64,000 bases of DNA from Lewinella sp. 4G2 (GTDB lineage: Bacteria; Bacteroidota; Bacteroidia; Chitinophagales; Saprospiraceae): positions 126,501-190,500 of the forward strand of contig NZ_LVWJ02000011.1 in the NCBI RefSeq assembly GCF_001625015.1, read 5' to 3'. Shown here piece after piece: positions 9,835 to 17,614 of the stretch (its first letter is position 1; each line of letters starts with the position of its first letter). The notes below the pieces were generated by a model. The model did no database searches, was not told the origin of the DNA, and saw only the letters and a list, made by a program, of their open reading frames with translations. Both the position numbers and the translations under genes were made by a program.

Positions 9835-10488
9835 ATGCGATTCCTGGTAATTCTTTCCTGCATTTTCCTTTTGTTTTGCACCTGCGACAGCGCCCCATCT
9901 AACGGCGAACGTGATGGTGCCGTGGTGTTCCTCAACTACGAGCAGGACCAGCAATTACTGACGACGCGCATGAATTTGGGATTGGCCGGAGAGGCGCCAA
10001 TCACTGGCGTGCCTACGGTTTACGGCTCGCCGCTGGATAGTTTTACGCGGCAGGGGGTGACGACGTGGCAGCTGCGCAAAAACCTGAATTACCCTTCCGT
10101 AATTCCTCTGGAAATTCCCTGCGGAGACGCGCTGTGTAACCGCGACGTGAAGCTCGCGCCAGTCTTTGTGGACTCTTTTCCCAACGTGATCGATCCTAAG
10201 AAAGACCTGCAAGTGGCGTACGGCCCGGAGGCACTGACGAGCTCCGAAAGCCTCGTTTTTTACTTCGGGCCGCAGGACCGGAGTGCCCCCGAAAAGATCA
10301 AGTTGGTGGGCCCGACGAACAGCCCCGTGGCCACGCTGCCCAGCGATGCGCTTGCCAAACTGAAGCCGGGCAAGTACAACGTTTACCTCATCAAGCAGCA
10401 GCTGAAACGCGACACGACGGCGCGGCTGTGGACGAGCATCCAGGCCGAATACATGACGCGCACGCGCCTGATCGAAGTCGCGGAATAA
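9835..10488 (+). CDS. Putative lipoprotein of unknown function
   Basis: The 217-residue product begins with a lipoprotein-like signal (MRFLVILSCIFLLFCTCDSA). The mature part has predicted beta character, with two cysteines in IPCGDALCNRD that may form a disulfide. I recognise no family; it is not a substrate-binding protein of the peptide-transport type. It ends 10 bp before two ABC-type permease genes on the same strand, so a shared transcript and an envelope role are likely. The signal-peptide coding sequence contains a copy of the dispersed 36-nt element in reverse orientation (9859-9895). Confidence 0.65.
   Translation: MRFLVILSCIFLLFCTCDSAPSNGERDGAVVFLNYEQDQQLLTTRMNLGLAGEAPITGVPTVYGSPLDSFTRQGVTTWQLRKNLNYPSVIPLEIPCGDALCNRDVKLAPVFVDSFPNVIDPKKDLQVAYGPEALTSSESLVFYFGPQDRSAPEKIKLVGPTNSPVATLPSDALAKLKPGKYNVYLIKQQLKRDTTARLWTSIQAEYMTRTRLIEVAE
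9859..9895 (-). repeat. Dispersed 36-nt element inside a signal-peptide coding region
   Basis: The minus-strand core GGGCGCTGTCGCAGGTGC is followed 8 nt later by AGGAAAATG. It is read by the lipoprotein gene in reverse, encoding CTCDSA. Confidence 0.55.
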
Positions 10489-10498
10489 AGCAGTAACC

Positions 10499-11890
10499 AT
10501 GTACTTTTTACGTCGGTTACTTCTGCTCCCCTTCAGCCTTTTACTGCTCAGCCTCCTCTGTTTTGGCCTCCGCGAATTAACGCCCGGCGACCCCGTTGCC
10601 AGCGCCCTCCCGCCGGGCGATTCGCGCCTCGCGGCTACCTCCCCCGCAGCCTACGATCGGGTGTACCAACGCGCCGCGGTGCGCCTCAATCGCCAGCTGC
10701 CGCCGTTTTATTTTTCCGTCCGCAACGGCGCTTTACCAGATACTTTGCACCGCATCGTGCGCCCCGCCGAGCGAGACATGCTGCGGGCGCTGACGCTGGT
10801 GGCGGGCAATTGGGAAGGGGTAAGCGACTACTACCGGACGCTCCGGCAAACCGCCTACCCCAGCTCCACCGCAACGGACCGCACCCCGGCGGAAAGTCTC
10901 GTAGCCCTCCGCCTGCTGCAAATGGACGACCCGGAACAAATCACCGCCACCCTCCAACAAATGGACCGGGACGGGCAGGCACCGGAACTCATAGCCGCGC
11001 ATAATCGAGCGATGAACGCCGGAAGCCGCTCCCGCTTACTGGGCATAAAAGTGGCCTGGAACGGTACCCAGAACCAGTACCACCAGTGGCTAACGGATTT
11101 GCTGACGGGTGACCTCGGAGTATCCTATTTAGACCGCCAGCCCGTCAGCGCGAAGATCGCCCGGGCTCTGCCATGGACGCTCTTGCTCAACTTCCTGGCC
11201 GTACTCCTGATGCTGGTGATCTCCGTTCCGCTCGGGCTGTACCTGGCGGGCAACGCGGGATCTACGGTGGATCGGATCACGACGGTCCTACTGTTCCTAC
11301 TCTTCGGCATCCCGGCCTTCTGGACGGCTACCTTACTGGCCAACTTCTTCACCACGCCGGCGTACGGGATGGACTTCTTCCCGAGCATGGGCCTGGGAAA
11401 CTTACCCGCCGACGCCGGTTGGTGGGAGACGCTGACCGTGCGGGGCAGCCACCTTTTCCTACCGGTGGTCTGCCTGGCCTACCCCGCCCTGGCGTACGTG
11501 AGTCGCCACCTGCGGCAATCGACCCTGGTGGAATTGGGGAAAGACTACGTGAACACCGCCCGGCTGAAGGGGCTGACGGAGCGGCAGATCCGGTGGCGCC
11601 ACGTTTTCCGGAACGCCAGCTTCCCCCTGATCACGATCTTCGGTGGCCTGTTTCCCCGCTTGCTGGCGGGCAGCGTCGTGATCGAACGCATCTTTAATCT
11701 GCCGGGGATGGGCCAACTGCTGTACGTCTCCGCCGTGGATGGGGATTGGCCAGTGGTGATCGTGCTTGTCCTGCTGATTGGCGTCCTGACCGCCCTCGGC
11801 CTCCTGGTGGCGGACTTACTCTACGCCCTCGTCGATCCCCGGGTGAACCTGAACCGTGCCCCCCTGAAGCAGCCAAGCATCGCCCCGTGA
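10499..11890 (+). CDS. ABC transporter permease, DppB/OppB-like, with large extracytoplasmic insert
   Basis: This is a membrane component of a peptide/nickel-type ABC importer. Residues 1-22 form a first membrane helix. About 200 residues predicted to lie outside the membrane follow; in ordinary DppB proteins this region is ~70-80. The permease core (~230-455) has five membrane segments and the ATPase-contacting EAA-type loop (YVNTARLKGLTERQIRWRHV). It ends in the family-typical VDPRVNLN. The stop overlaps the start of the next permease gene (GTGA at 11887-11890). No ATPase or substrate-binding gene is adjacent. Confidence 0.85.
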   Translation: MYFLRRLLLLPFSLLLLSLLCFGLRELTPGDPVASALPPGDSRLAATSPAAYDRVYQRAAVRLNRQLPPFYFSVRNGALPDTLHRIVRPAERDMLRALTLVAGNWEGVSDYYRTLRQTAYPSSTATDRTPAESLVALRLLQMDDPEQITATLQQMDRDGQAPELIAAHNRAMNAGSRSRLLGIKVAWNGTQNQYHQWLTDLLTGDLGVSYLDRQPVSAKIARALPWTLLLNFLAVLLMLVISVPLGLYLAGNAGSTVDRITTVLLFLLFGIPAFWTATLLANFFTTPAYGMDFFPSMGLGNLPADAGWWETLTVRGSHLFLPVVCLAYPALAYVSRHLRQSTLVELGKDYVNTARLKGLTERQIRWRHVFRNASFPLITIFGGLFPRLLAGSVVIERIFNLPGMGQLLYVSAVDGDWPVVIVLVLLIGVLTALGLLVADLLYALVDPRVNLNRAPLKQPSIAP

Positions 11891-13071
11891 AGACTGCCGG
11901 AACATCGTGGACACGCCGACTGGCCAAGGGTTGGTTGATCCTCTTGGTTCTCGTCGCTCTGGGTGCTGACTGGATCGCTAATGACCGACCAATCGCGGCG
12001 TCGGTGGAGGGAGAAATACGGTTTCCCGTAGCGGCGGACGTGCTGCGGCAAATAGGTTTCGGCAGCAATTCTCTGACCTTGACAACGGATTGGTACCAAG
12101 CCAAAACGGACTGGGCGCTGTGGCCCCCCATCCCCTACGATGGTGTGCGCTCGGACCTTACGAACGGTGGGTTCCTCTCCCCTTTCGCCGCGCAGGATAC
12201 CGGGGAGCGCGCCCGCCACTTGCTGGGCACGGACCGCCTCGGCCGCGACGTTGCGGCGGGCCTGGTGTACGGGACGCGGGTTGCTCTTTTCGTAGGTGTT
12301 GGAGCGGTGTTCATCGGCTTGCTACTCGGTATTTCCCTGGGTAGCATTGGTGGCTTCTTCGGTAATCGGGGACTGCGTTTGCGGTGGAGCCGATTGATCG
12401 GTTTTGCCTGCGGACTATTGGTGGGTAGCGTGTACAGCATTACGGCCCTGGCTCCTTACGTTCAGTTGGAAAATCCGTTGTTCATCGGCCTGTTCGCCCT
12501 GGCGGTGAGTGGCTTACTGGGGATTTTGCTGAGTTGGCTGTTCAATCAATTTAGCCGCCTGAGAGAACCGGTTGCCTTGCCTACGGATAGCGTGGTCCTG
12601 CAGTTGATCGAGATATTCGTCAACATCCCAGGTTTGATCTTTTTGTTGGCCGTGCTGTCCCTCGCGCCCCAACCGAGTATCGGTCTGCTCGCCGCCGTAA
12701 CGGGCGTCCTCTCCTGGCCCACGATTGCGCGGTTTACGCGGGCGGAACTGCTACGCATCCGGTCGTTACCCTACATCCGCACGGCGCTGGGGAATGGCAT
12801 CTCTCCCTGGCGCGTCCTGACCCACCACGCGTTACCGAATGCGTTTGGTCCCCTCCTGGTGGTGGTTGCCTTCACCGCCGGTTCGGCCATCCTAGCGGAA
12901 GGGTTTCTTTCCTTTCTGGGGATTGGCCTACCCAACGACGTGGCGACCTGGGGTACGTTGCTGCGGCGCTCGCGGGAACAGCCCCTGGCTTGGTGGCTGG
13001 CCATCTTCCCGGGTTTGATGATTACGCTGACGGTGTTGGCAGTGCAGGTGTTGGGTGGGCGACGAGAGTGA
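11887..13071 (+). CDS. ABC transporter permease, DppC/OppC-like
   Basis: This is the partner of the preceding permease. I place the start at the GTG at 11887, overlapping the upstream stop by 4 bp. The open frame extends further left, but only as overlap with the previous gene. The 394-residue product has an N-terminal membrane helix (WLILLVLVALGADW), a periplasmic loop with the family-like TDRLGRDVAAGLVYGTR, and the core with the EAA loop YIRTALGNGISPWRVLTHHA. It is longer than usual (~300), with an extra segment around residues 165-240 containing two more hydrophobic stretches. It ends 3 bp from a convergent gene. Confidence 0.85.
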   Translation: MKTAGTSWTRRLAKGWLILLVLVALGADWIANDRPIAASVEGEIRFPVAADVLRQIGFGSNSLTLTTDWYQAKTDWALWPPIPYDGVRSDLTNGGFLSPFAAQDTGERARHLLGTDRLGRDVAAGLVYGTRVALFVGVGAVFIGLLLGISLGSIGGFFGNRGLRLRWSRLIGFACGLLVGSVYSITALAPYVQLENPLFIGLFALAVSGLLGILLSWLFNQFSRLREPVALPTDSVVLQLIEIFVNIPGLIFLLAVLSLAPQPSIGLLAAVTGVLSWPTIARFTRAELLRIRSLPYIRTALGNGISPWRVLTHHALPNAFGPLLVVVAFTAGSAILAEGFLSFLGIGLPNDVATWGTLLRRSREQPLAWWLAIFPGLMITLTVLAVQVLGGRRE

Positions 13072-13074
13072 GCC

Positions 13075-14646
13075 CTACTGATAAATCACCTTACCCCGAT
13101 CCAAGATTCCGGATGGACCAGACAACTGCCAGAAATAGATCCCATTAGCCAGTCCTTCACGAGGAATAGTCAGATCGCTGCGGGACTGGAACCGCACTTG
13201 TTTAACCTGACGCCCGTTGCCGTCGTACAGTGTCCAGAGGAGGTGTCTATCCAAGGTCCTTTTACTAAGCGTAATCGTAAGTGGCCCCGACGTTGGGTTG
13301 GGTGCAACACTCACAATGGGTTGAACTTGGCGCGCATGATCCGATTCACTGGTAGAAACAGCGGAATAGTCCACGCAGGGAGAAATGGGGTCTTTAGTGC
13401 TTCCGATTCGAAAAACGGGAAAATAGGGCTGATCCCTGAATGATGTATGTGGTAAAATCAACCCGTCTTCCTCCCAATCGCAAGCCGCCCCTTTTTCGTT
13501 CGGAGCGTGAATAACGTGAATATCCTCTCCAGCAAAACTGAAGACGTATATCTTACAATCCGGCCCTAATTGCATCCTGCCCGTAGAACTGGCGTCCGGT
13601 TGAGTAGGATCTAAACGGTATTCTAAGTCAGCGATTAAAATACGGCTATTAATTATATCCATGGAATTTAGGTCGTACTGATACAGGCGTGCTAGATTGC
13701 TTACGTAGAGATACTGACCACTAGGGCTAAGCGCCACCGCTCCGAACCCACGATCGTTATCAGTAAATTGGTCATTCATGGGCATTGGTAAATGACGAAA
13801 ATTAGACAGTGCGCCCGTTTCTCGATCAAAATCAAATAATTGCGTACCAATGTTACCGTTATGGCGGATAAATAGGTTGCCGTCCGGAGAAAATATGCTT
13901 TGTTCAAAACCATTGGTACGACCATCATCTTTAAAGCCAATAACGTTATCATGGCTATACCTGACTCCGGAGCTGTCCACCAAAAATACGGCGATCCCAT
14001 TGGAATCGACTAGTGGATCTACGATCCACCAGTCCACACCATTAGCGTGTTGGTTAAAATTGAGGCCTCCTTCGCTGAAATGCTGACTATATAGATTTCT
14101 CAATTCTGTGACCTCCCCACTTCCTTGGTTTAAGCTCATGTCCACAGTTGACACATATGACTTATTACTAGTAAATTGAGGATATGCACTAGAATCATTT
14201 GGATCCGTCGAACGGTGAAAGATAAAGTACTCGGTATGGCTGTGTGGCTTAGCTATTGAAATTATGCTGCGAGGAAATCCTGGAAAATATCCAAAGTCAT
14301 TTATGAAATCATCATCACACCAACTCTCCGCAATTGAACCATCATTCAACTGACTTCCCCCCAAAATTACCTCATGGTTCTTATTAAATAAGGCACATCC
14401 TGTGCTGTAGAATAATAATTCACCCGTGATATCAGACATAACGGTTGAACTATATTCAATTTCAGTAGGCAAACTTATTGACTTAGCTATTGGATATCCT
14501 TTCTCGAAATTTACTTCGGAAGAATTCTTAAGTAACGAAAAAAGCCAAACATTATCATGTTGATTTTGGGCTGATAAGCCAGGGATAAAGAACGCGAGAT
14601 AAGCGATTGAAAGAACAATTAATTTTGATTGAGTAGAAATGGTCAT
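13075..14646 (-). CDS. Secreted protein with type IX secretion C-terminal sorting domain
   Basis: The 523-residue product has a signal peptide (IVLSIAYLAFFIPGLSAQNQ). Its ~400-residue body has repeating blade-like segments (LFDFDRETGALSNF, SPSGQYLYVSNLARLYQYDL) that suggest a beta-propeller. The last ~85 residues are a Por secretion tail: VAPNPTSGPLTITLSK, ending in IYFWQLSGPSGILDRGKVIY. Type IX cargo is normally released or anchored at the surface. The coding sequence is visibly more AT-rich than its neighbours, and so is the 320-bp upstream gap. This may indicate transfer or relaxed codon selection. Confidence 0.8.
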   Translation of the reverse strand: MTISTQSKLIVLSIAYLAFFIPGLSAQNQHDNVWLFSLLKNSSEVNFEKGYPIAKSISLPTEIEYSSTVMSDITGELLFYSTGCALFNKNHEVILGGSQLNDGSIAESWCDDDFINDFGYFPGFPRSIISIAKPHSHTEYFIFHRSTDPNDSSAYPQFTSNKSYVSTVDMSLNQGSGEVTELRNLYSQHFSEGGLNFNQHANGVDWWIVDPLVDSNGIAVFLVDSSGVRYSHDNVIGFKDDGRTNGFEQSIFSPDGNLFIRHNGNIGTQLFDFDRETGALSNFRHLPMPMNDQFTDNDRGFGAVALSPSGQYLYVSNLARLYQYDLNSMDIINSRILIADLEYRLDPTQPDASSTGRMQLGPDCKIYVFSFAGEDIHVIHAPNEKGAACDWEEDGLILPHTSFRDQPYFPVFRIGSTKDPISPCVDYSAVSTSESDHARQVQPIVSVAPNPTSGPLTITLSKRTLDRHLLWTLYDGNGRQVKQVRFQSRSDLTIPREGLANGIYFWQLSGPSGILDRGKVIYQ

Positions 14647-14969
14647 TCGAGAGAGTTCGGGCTTGTTAGAGTAGCGATGCTTAGTAAAAAATACGAGCTT
14701 AGATTCGTGCGCAGCTGCGTAGTCTATGACTGATAATTAAATGTGTAAAAACGCGACGCGCAATAGTTAGGGCCGGATCTATTGATGCGTTTGCTGTTGC
14801 CGTGAATCTCAATAACCTACGAAAAATTCATTACAATTCCTAGTACATCCTGCAATCATCCAATTACAATCGCTGCTCAATCTAAGTGATTTCGGTAATT
14901 TTCCAAACAATCAGGTTGATGCGAAGAGATAAAACTCAAAGATCTACGTCGTAATTATTTTCCATCAAT
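14647..14969. other. AT-rich non-coding gap
   Basis: This 323-bp region lies between the T9SS cargo gene and the NUDIX gene. It is AT-richer than average, like the adjoining cargo gene. I see no repeat array, terminator stem or RNA gene in it. It presumably holds the cargo gene's promoter near its left end. Confidence 0.5.
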
Positions 14970-15515
14970 TTAGATTGGCCTTGCACCCAACAACCCCACC
15001 CTTTGCAAAGCCAACACACTCAACGCATCCTTAATCCGCCCGTCCAGGGTCATGTCGATGGCTTCTTGGAGGGGTACTCGCTTTAGTTTTAATTCCTCCG
15101 TGTCCTCGGGTTCGGCTGCTTCCTGGCGGAGGCCGCGGGCTACGTAGGCGACGCCGTATTCGTCCGTGACGCTGTTGCTGAGGTAGAAGTCCATCAGTTG
15201 CGTCCAATGCTCGGCGACGAGGCCTGTTTCTTCTTTTAGTTCGCGTTGGGCGGTGGCGAGCGGGTCCGTACCGACGGGGCAGCCACCTTCGGGGATCTCC
15301 CATTCGTAGCGGCCCGTCGCAAAGCGGTACTGGCCGACGAGGTAGGTGTAGCCATCCTCGTCGATCGGGACGATGCCGATGGCCTGGTTCTTGAAGCGGA
15401 CTACGCCGTAGATGCCGGGGTTACCAGCGGGGTTGAGTACTTCGTTGTGCTCGACGGAGATCCAGGGGTTGTCGTAGGGGACGGTGGTGGTTAGGGTAGT
15501 CCAGGGGTTCTTCAT
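14970..15515 (-). CDS. NUDIX hydrolase, ADP-ribose pyrophosphatase-like
   Basis: It probably hydrolyses a nucleoside diphosphate linked to another moiety, such as ADP-ribose (substrate inferred). The 181-residue protein contains the metal-binding core REEXXEE-like REL-KEETGL within EGGCPVGTDPLATAQREL. The first conserved Glu of the Nudix box (G-x5-E) is replaced by Thr; the REXXEE glutamates are intact. Strand patterns before the box (VVRFKNQAIGIVPIDEDG, LVGQYRFATG) fit the ADP-ribose/NudF group. It lies 71 bp downstream of the pseudouridine synthase gene on the same strand. Confidence 0.88.
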   Translation of the reverse strand: MKNPWTTLTTTVPYDNPWISVEHNEVLNPAGNPGIYGVVRFKNQAIGIVPIDEDGYTYLVGQYRFATGRYEWEIPEGGCPVGTDPLATAQRELKEETGLVAEHWTQLMDFYLSNSVTDEYGVAYVARGLRQEAAEPEDTEELKLKRVPLQEAIDMTLDGRIKDALSVLALQRVGLLGARPI

Positions 15516-15519
15516 TGGG

Positions 15520-15527
15520 GGAAGATA
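15520..15527 (-). promoter_or_regulatory. Possible leaderless promoter -7 box
   Basis: On the minus strand, TATCTTCC is followed by 4 nt and then the ATG of the NUDIX gene. This is the same arrangement as at 9823, 33369 and 57021. No convincing -33 element was found. Confidence 0.35.
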
Positions 15528-15586
15528 CTGAGCTTGGGAACGACCACTCTCCCAAGTACACCACTAAACTGTTCCTCTCCCCGACC

Positions 15587-17305
15587 CTAAAACTCCGCCG
15601 GTTCGAGGAAGGTCATTTCTTCGCCGGTGCCGGGGTGGACAAAGGAGAGTTCCTCGGCGTGGAGGCAGAGCCGGCCGCCAATTACGCCGTAAAGTTCGTC
15701 GCCGACGATGGCAGCGTTCAGTCCTTTATAGTGGGCGCAGTGGACGCGCAACTGGTGGGTCCGACCGGTGAGGGGCCAGAGGTTAACGCGGGCCCGGCCG
15801 TCGTGGAGGACTTCCGTCACGGCGAAGCGGGTCCGGCTAGTTTTACCATTTTCGAAGTCGACAATCTGGCGGGGCCGGTCTTCGAAATCCCCGGCGAGGG
15901 GCAAGTCGATGAAGCCTTCTGTTTGCGCCGGAACGGACTCCAGCAAGGCCACGTAACGCTTTTTGATGGAGCGTTTGAAGAACTGCTGCTGGAGTTTCAG
16001 GTGGATCTCCTTTTTCTTGGTGAGCAACAACAATCCACTCGTGCTCATGTCCAGGCGGTGGACGATGAGGTGGTTGCGGGCTTCGGGGAAACGTTGTTCC
16101 ATCCGGCTCTGGACGGAGTCTTCAATCAACTTACCGGGCACGGACAGGAAGCCGGCGGGCTTGTTGACGATGAGCAAGTCGTCGTCCTCGTAAACGACGG
16201 GCAAGTCCTTACCAGCGGCGGGGTTTTCGGCCATGGGATTGGGATCCACATCGAGACCAACCAGCATGTGAGTGAGGATGGGCAGGCACTTCCCCCGGCA
16301 GGCCGGATAGTAACGACCGTGCTTCCGGACGGCGGACTTTGGCGATTTACCCCACCAAAATTCGGCCATCACGATGGGTTGGAGTCCGTGAAGGTAGGCG
16401 TACTGCAGAAGCTTGGGTGCCGCGCATTCCCCGGCACCGGCGGGTGGGATTTTGAATACCGTTTCGCCGAAGATGTCCAGCAGGTCACGTACGGCTCCGT
16501 TCGCATCCAGAAATCGGTACTGCTGGAAGATGCGAGCCTGGAGGTCGTTGGACATATTTTTCCGCTCCAACTTGAGTTGGGTGATCATATCCTGCAGCCT
16601 ACGTAATTCCTCCCGGAGGCGGGCTACTTTCTCTTTCCAGGCGCGGGTGAGGTCCTTGAGAGCGAATGAGCGGGTTACGCTTTCCTGGGCCAATTGTTCT
16701 TCCAATTCTTTCAGGGCGTCGGGGGGCAGATGACTGGCGGATTGGCGGCGCAGGTCACGTTCTACCTTAGCTTGTTTGCGGGCCAATTTCTCCGCCGCGA
16801 TCTCCCGTACGGATTGTTCTTCCGCCAATTGCAAATCCGCTTTGGCTTGCTGGAGTACGGGGGCGGCCTCCAGCGTTTCGATCCTTTCGGTTAGGGCGTT
16901 CACTTCTTTTTCTCCGGCCTTGTAGAAGCCCTCCGCGTCGAGTATGTCATACACCGGGGGTACGAAACCGGGGAGGTGGTTGGATTCGGCGAGTTTACCG
17001 GAGTAGGCGGCGAGGTAGTGGAGTTCTCCGGCCTGGTTCTGCACGACGAGTACGCCGAACATCTTCCCCTGGCCCTCTGGCTCATCTTCCGGGGTGAGGC
17101 CGAAGTTGTAGTCCCAATCCGTTTGGGTGAGGAGGTGGCGCTGGAGATCGGCCGCGGCCTGCTTCGCCAGTTCGTGGGGGGCGTAGTGGAAGGGGTAGGT
17201 GAACCGGGCGGGTGGCGGGGTTGGGGTGGCGTCCGACGGGAGCGGGTGGAGGAAGGTGGTTTTGAAAAGGGGAAGGATGATGGGGTTGGAGTGGTTTGGG
17301 GGCAA
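15587..17305 (-). CDS. RluA-family pseudouridine synthase with long N-terminal region
   Basis: It isomerises uridine to pseudouridine in structured RNA. The C-terminal ~220 residues hold the RluA catalytic motif HRLDMSTSGLLLL (catalytic Asp near residue 419), the LTGRTHQLRVHCAH segment and the domain-opening DDDLLIVNKPAG. The N-terminal ~350 residues are unusual for RluA. They contain a mixed region, then a long Glu/Lys/Arg-rich coiled coil (~residues 130-265), then a Cys-containing stretch (GAGECAAPKLLQYAYLHG, later ACRGKCLPI). The first start is TTG at 17305 and may not be the true one. It is probably co-transcribed with the NUDIX gene. Confidence 0.88.
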   Translation of the reverse strand: MPPNHSNPIILPLFKTTFLHPLPSDATPTPPPARFTYPFHYAPHELAKQAAADLQRHLLTQTDWDYNFGLTPEDEPEGQGKMFGVLVVQNQAGELHYLAAYSGKLAESNHLPGFVPPVYDILDAEGFYKAGEKEVNALTERIETLEAAPVLQQAKADLQLAEEQSVREIAAEKLARKQAKVERDLRRQSASHLPPDALKELEEQLAQESVTRSFALKDLTRAWKEKVARLREELRRLQDMITQLKLERKNMSNDLQARIFQQYRFLDANGAVRDLLDIFGETVFKIPPAGAGECAAPKLLQYAYLHGLQPIVMAEFWWGKSPKSAVRKHGRYYPACRGKCLPILTHMLVGLDVDPNPMAENPAAGKDLPVVYEDDDLLIVNKPAGFLSVPGKLIEDSVQSRMEQRFPEARNHLIVHRLDMSTSGLLLLTKKKEIHLKLQQQFFKRSIKKRYVALLESVPAQTEGFIDLPLAGDFEDRPRQIVDFENGKTSRTRFAVTEVLHDGRARVNLWPLTGRTHQLRVHCAHYKGLNAAIVGDELYGVIGGRLCLHAEELSFVHPGTGEEMTFLEPAEF

Positions 17306-17614
17306 AGGTCACTCGGGGGTGGGTAATGACCAAATGGATTTTTGGGGTTGCCCGGGTTTATCATATTCATCCTCCCCCCCGGGATCTGCCTCAACCTTCG
17401 GTTTCGTCTGATGCGCTGCGCGGCTACTTCGTGGTCCGGGCTATCGTGGTGATCCCTACCGGGATCGGTTGTCTTACGTTAGTAGCCAATCCCCATTTTT
17501 AACGGATGCTTGACAACATCGGTGTTGGTTGGGCGGTAACTTCGCCAGTGCACGGGCTGAGATGTTTTTGTCCCCATTTTTTGGTCCGGCGATCGCTCCT
17601 ATATACAATCCTTT
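17306..17614. other. Non-coding gap between divergent genes
   Basis: This 309-bp region between the pseudouridine synthase and the haloperoxidase-like gene has no open frame of substance. It holds a possible -7 box TAACTTCG (17536-17543), the same octamer found in front of prfA, and a small hairpin GATCCC-tacc-GGGATC near 17449-17465. Nothing else is recognisable. Confidence 0.45.

Noticed and set aside
9835..10488. Lipoprotein as the substrate-binding protein of the adjacent permeases
   Set aside because: At 217 residues it is less than half the size of peptide-binding proteins and shares no recognisable motif with them. Only the gene order links them.
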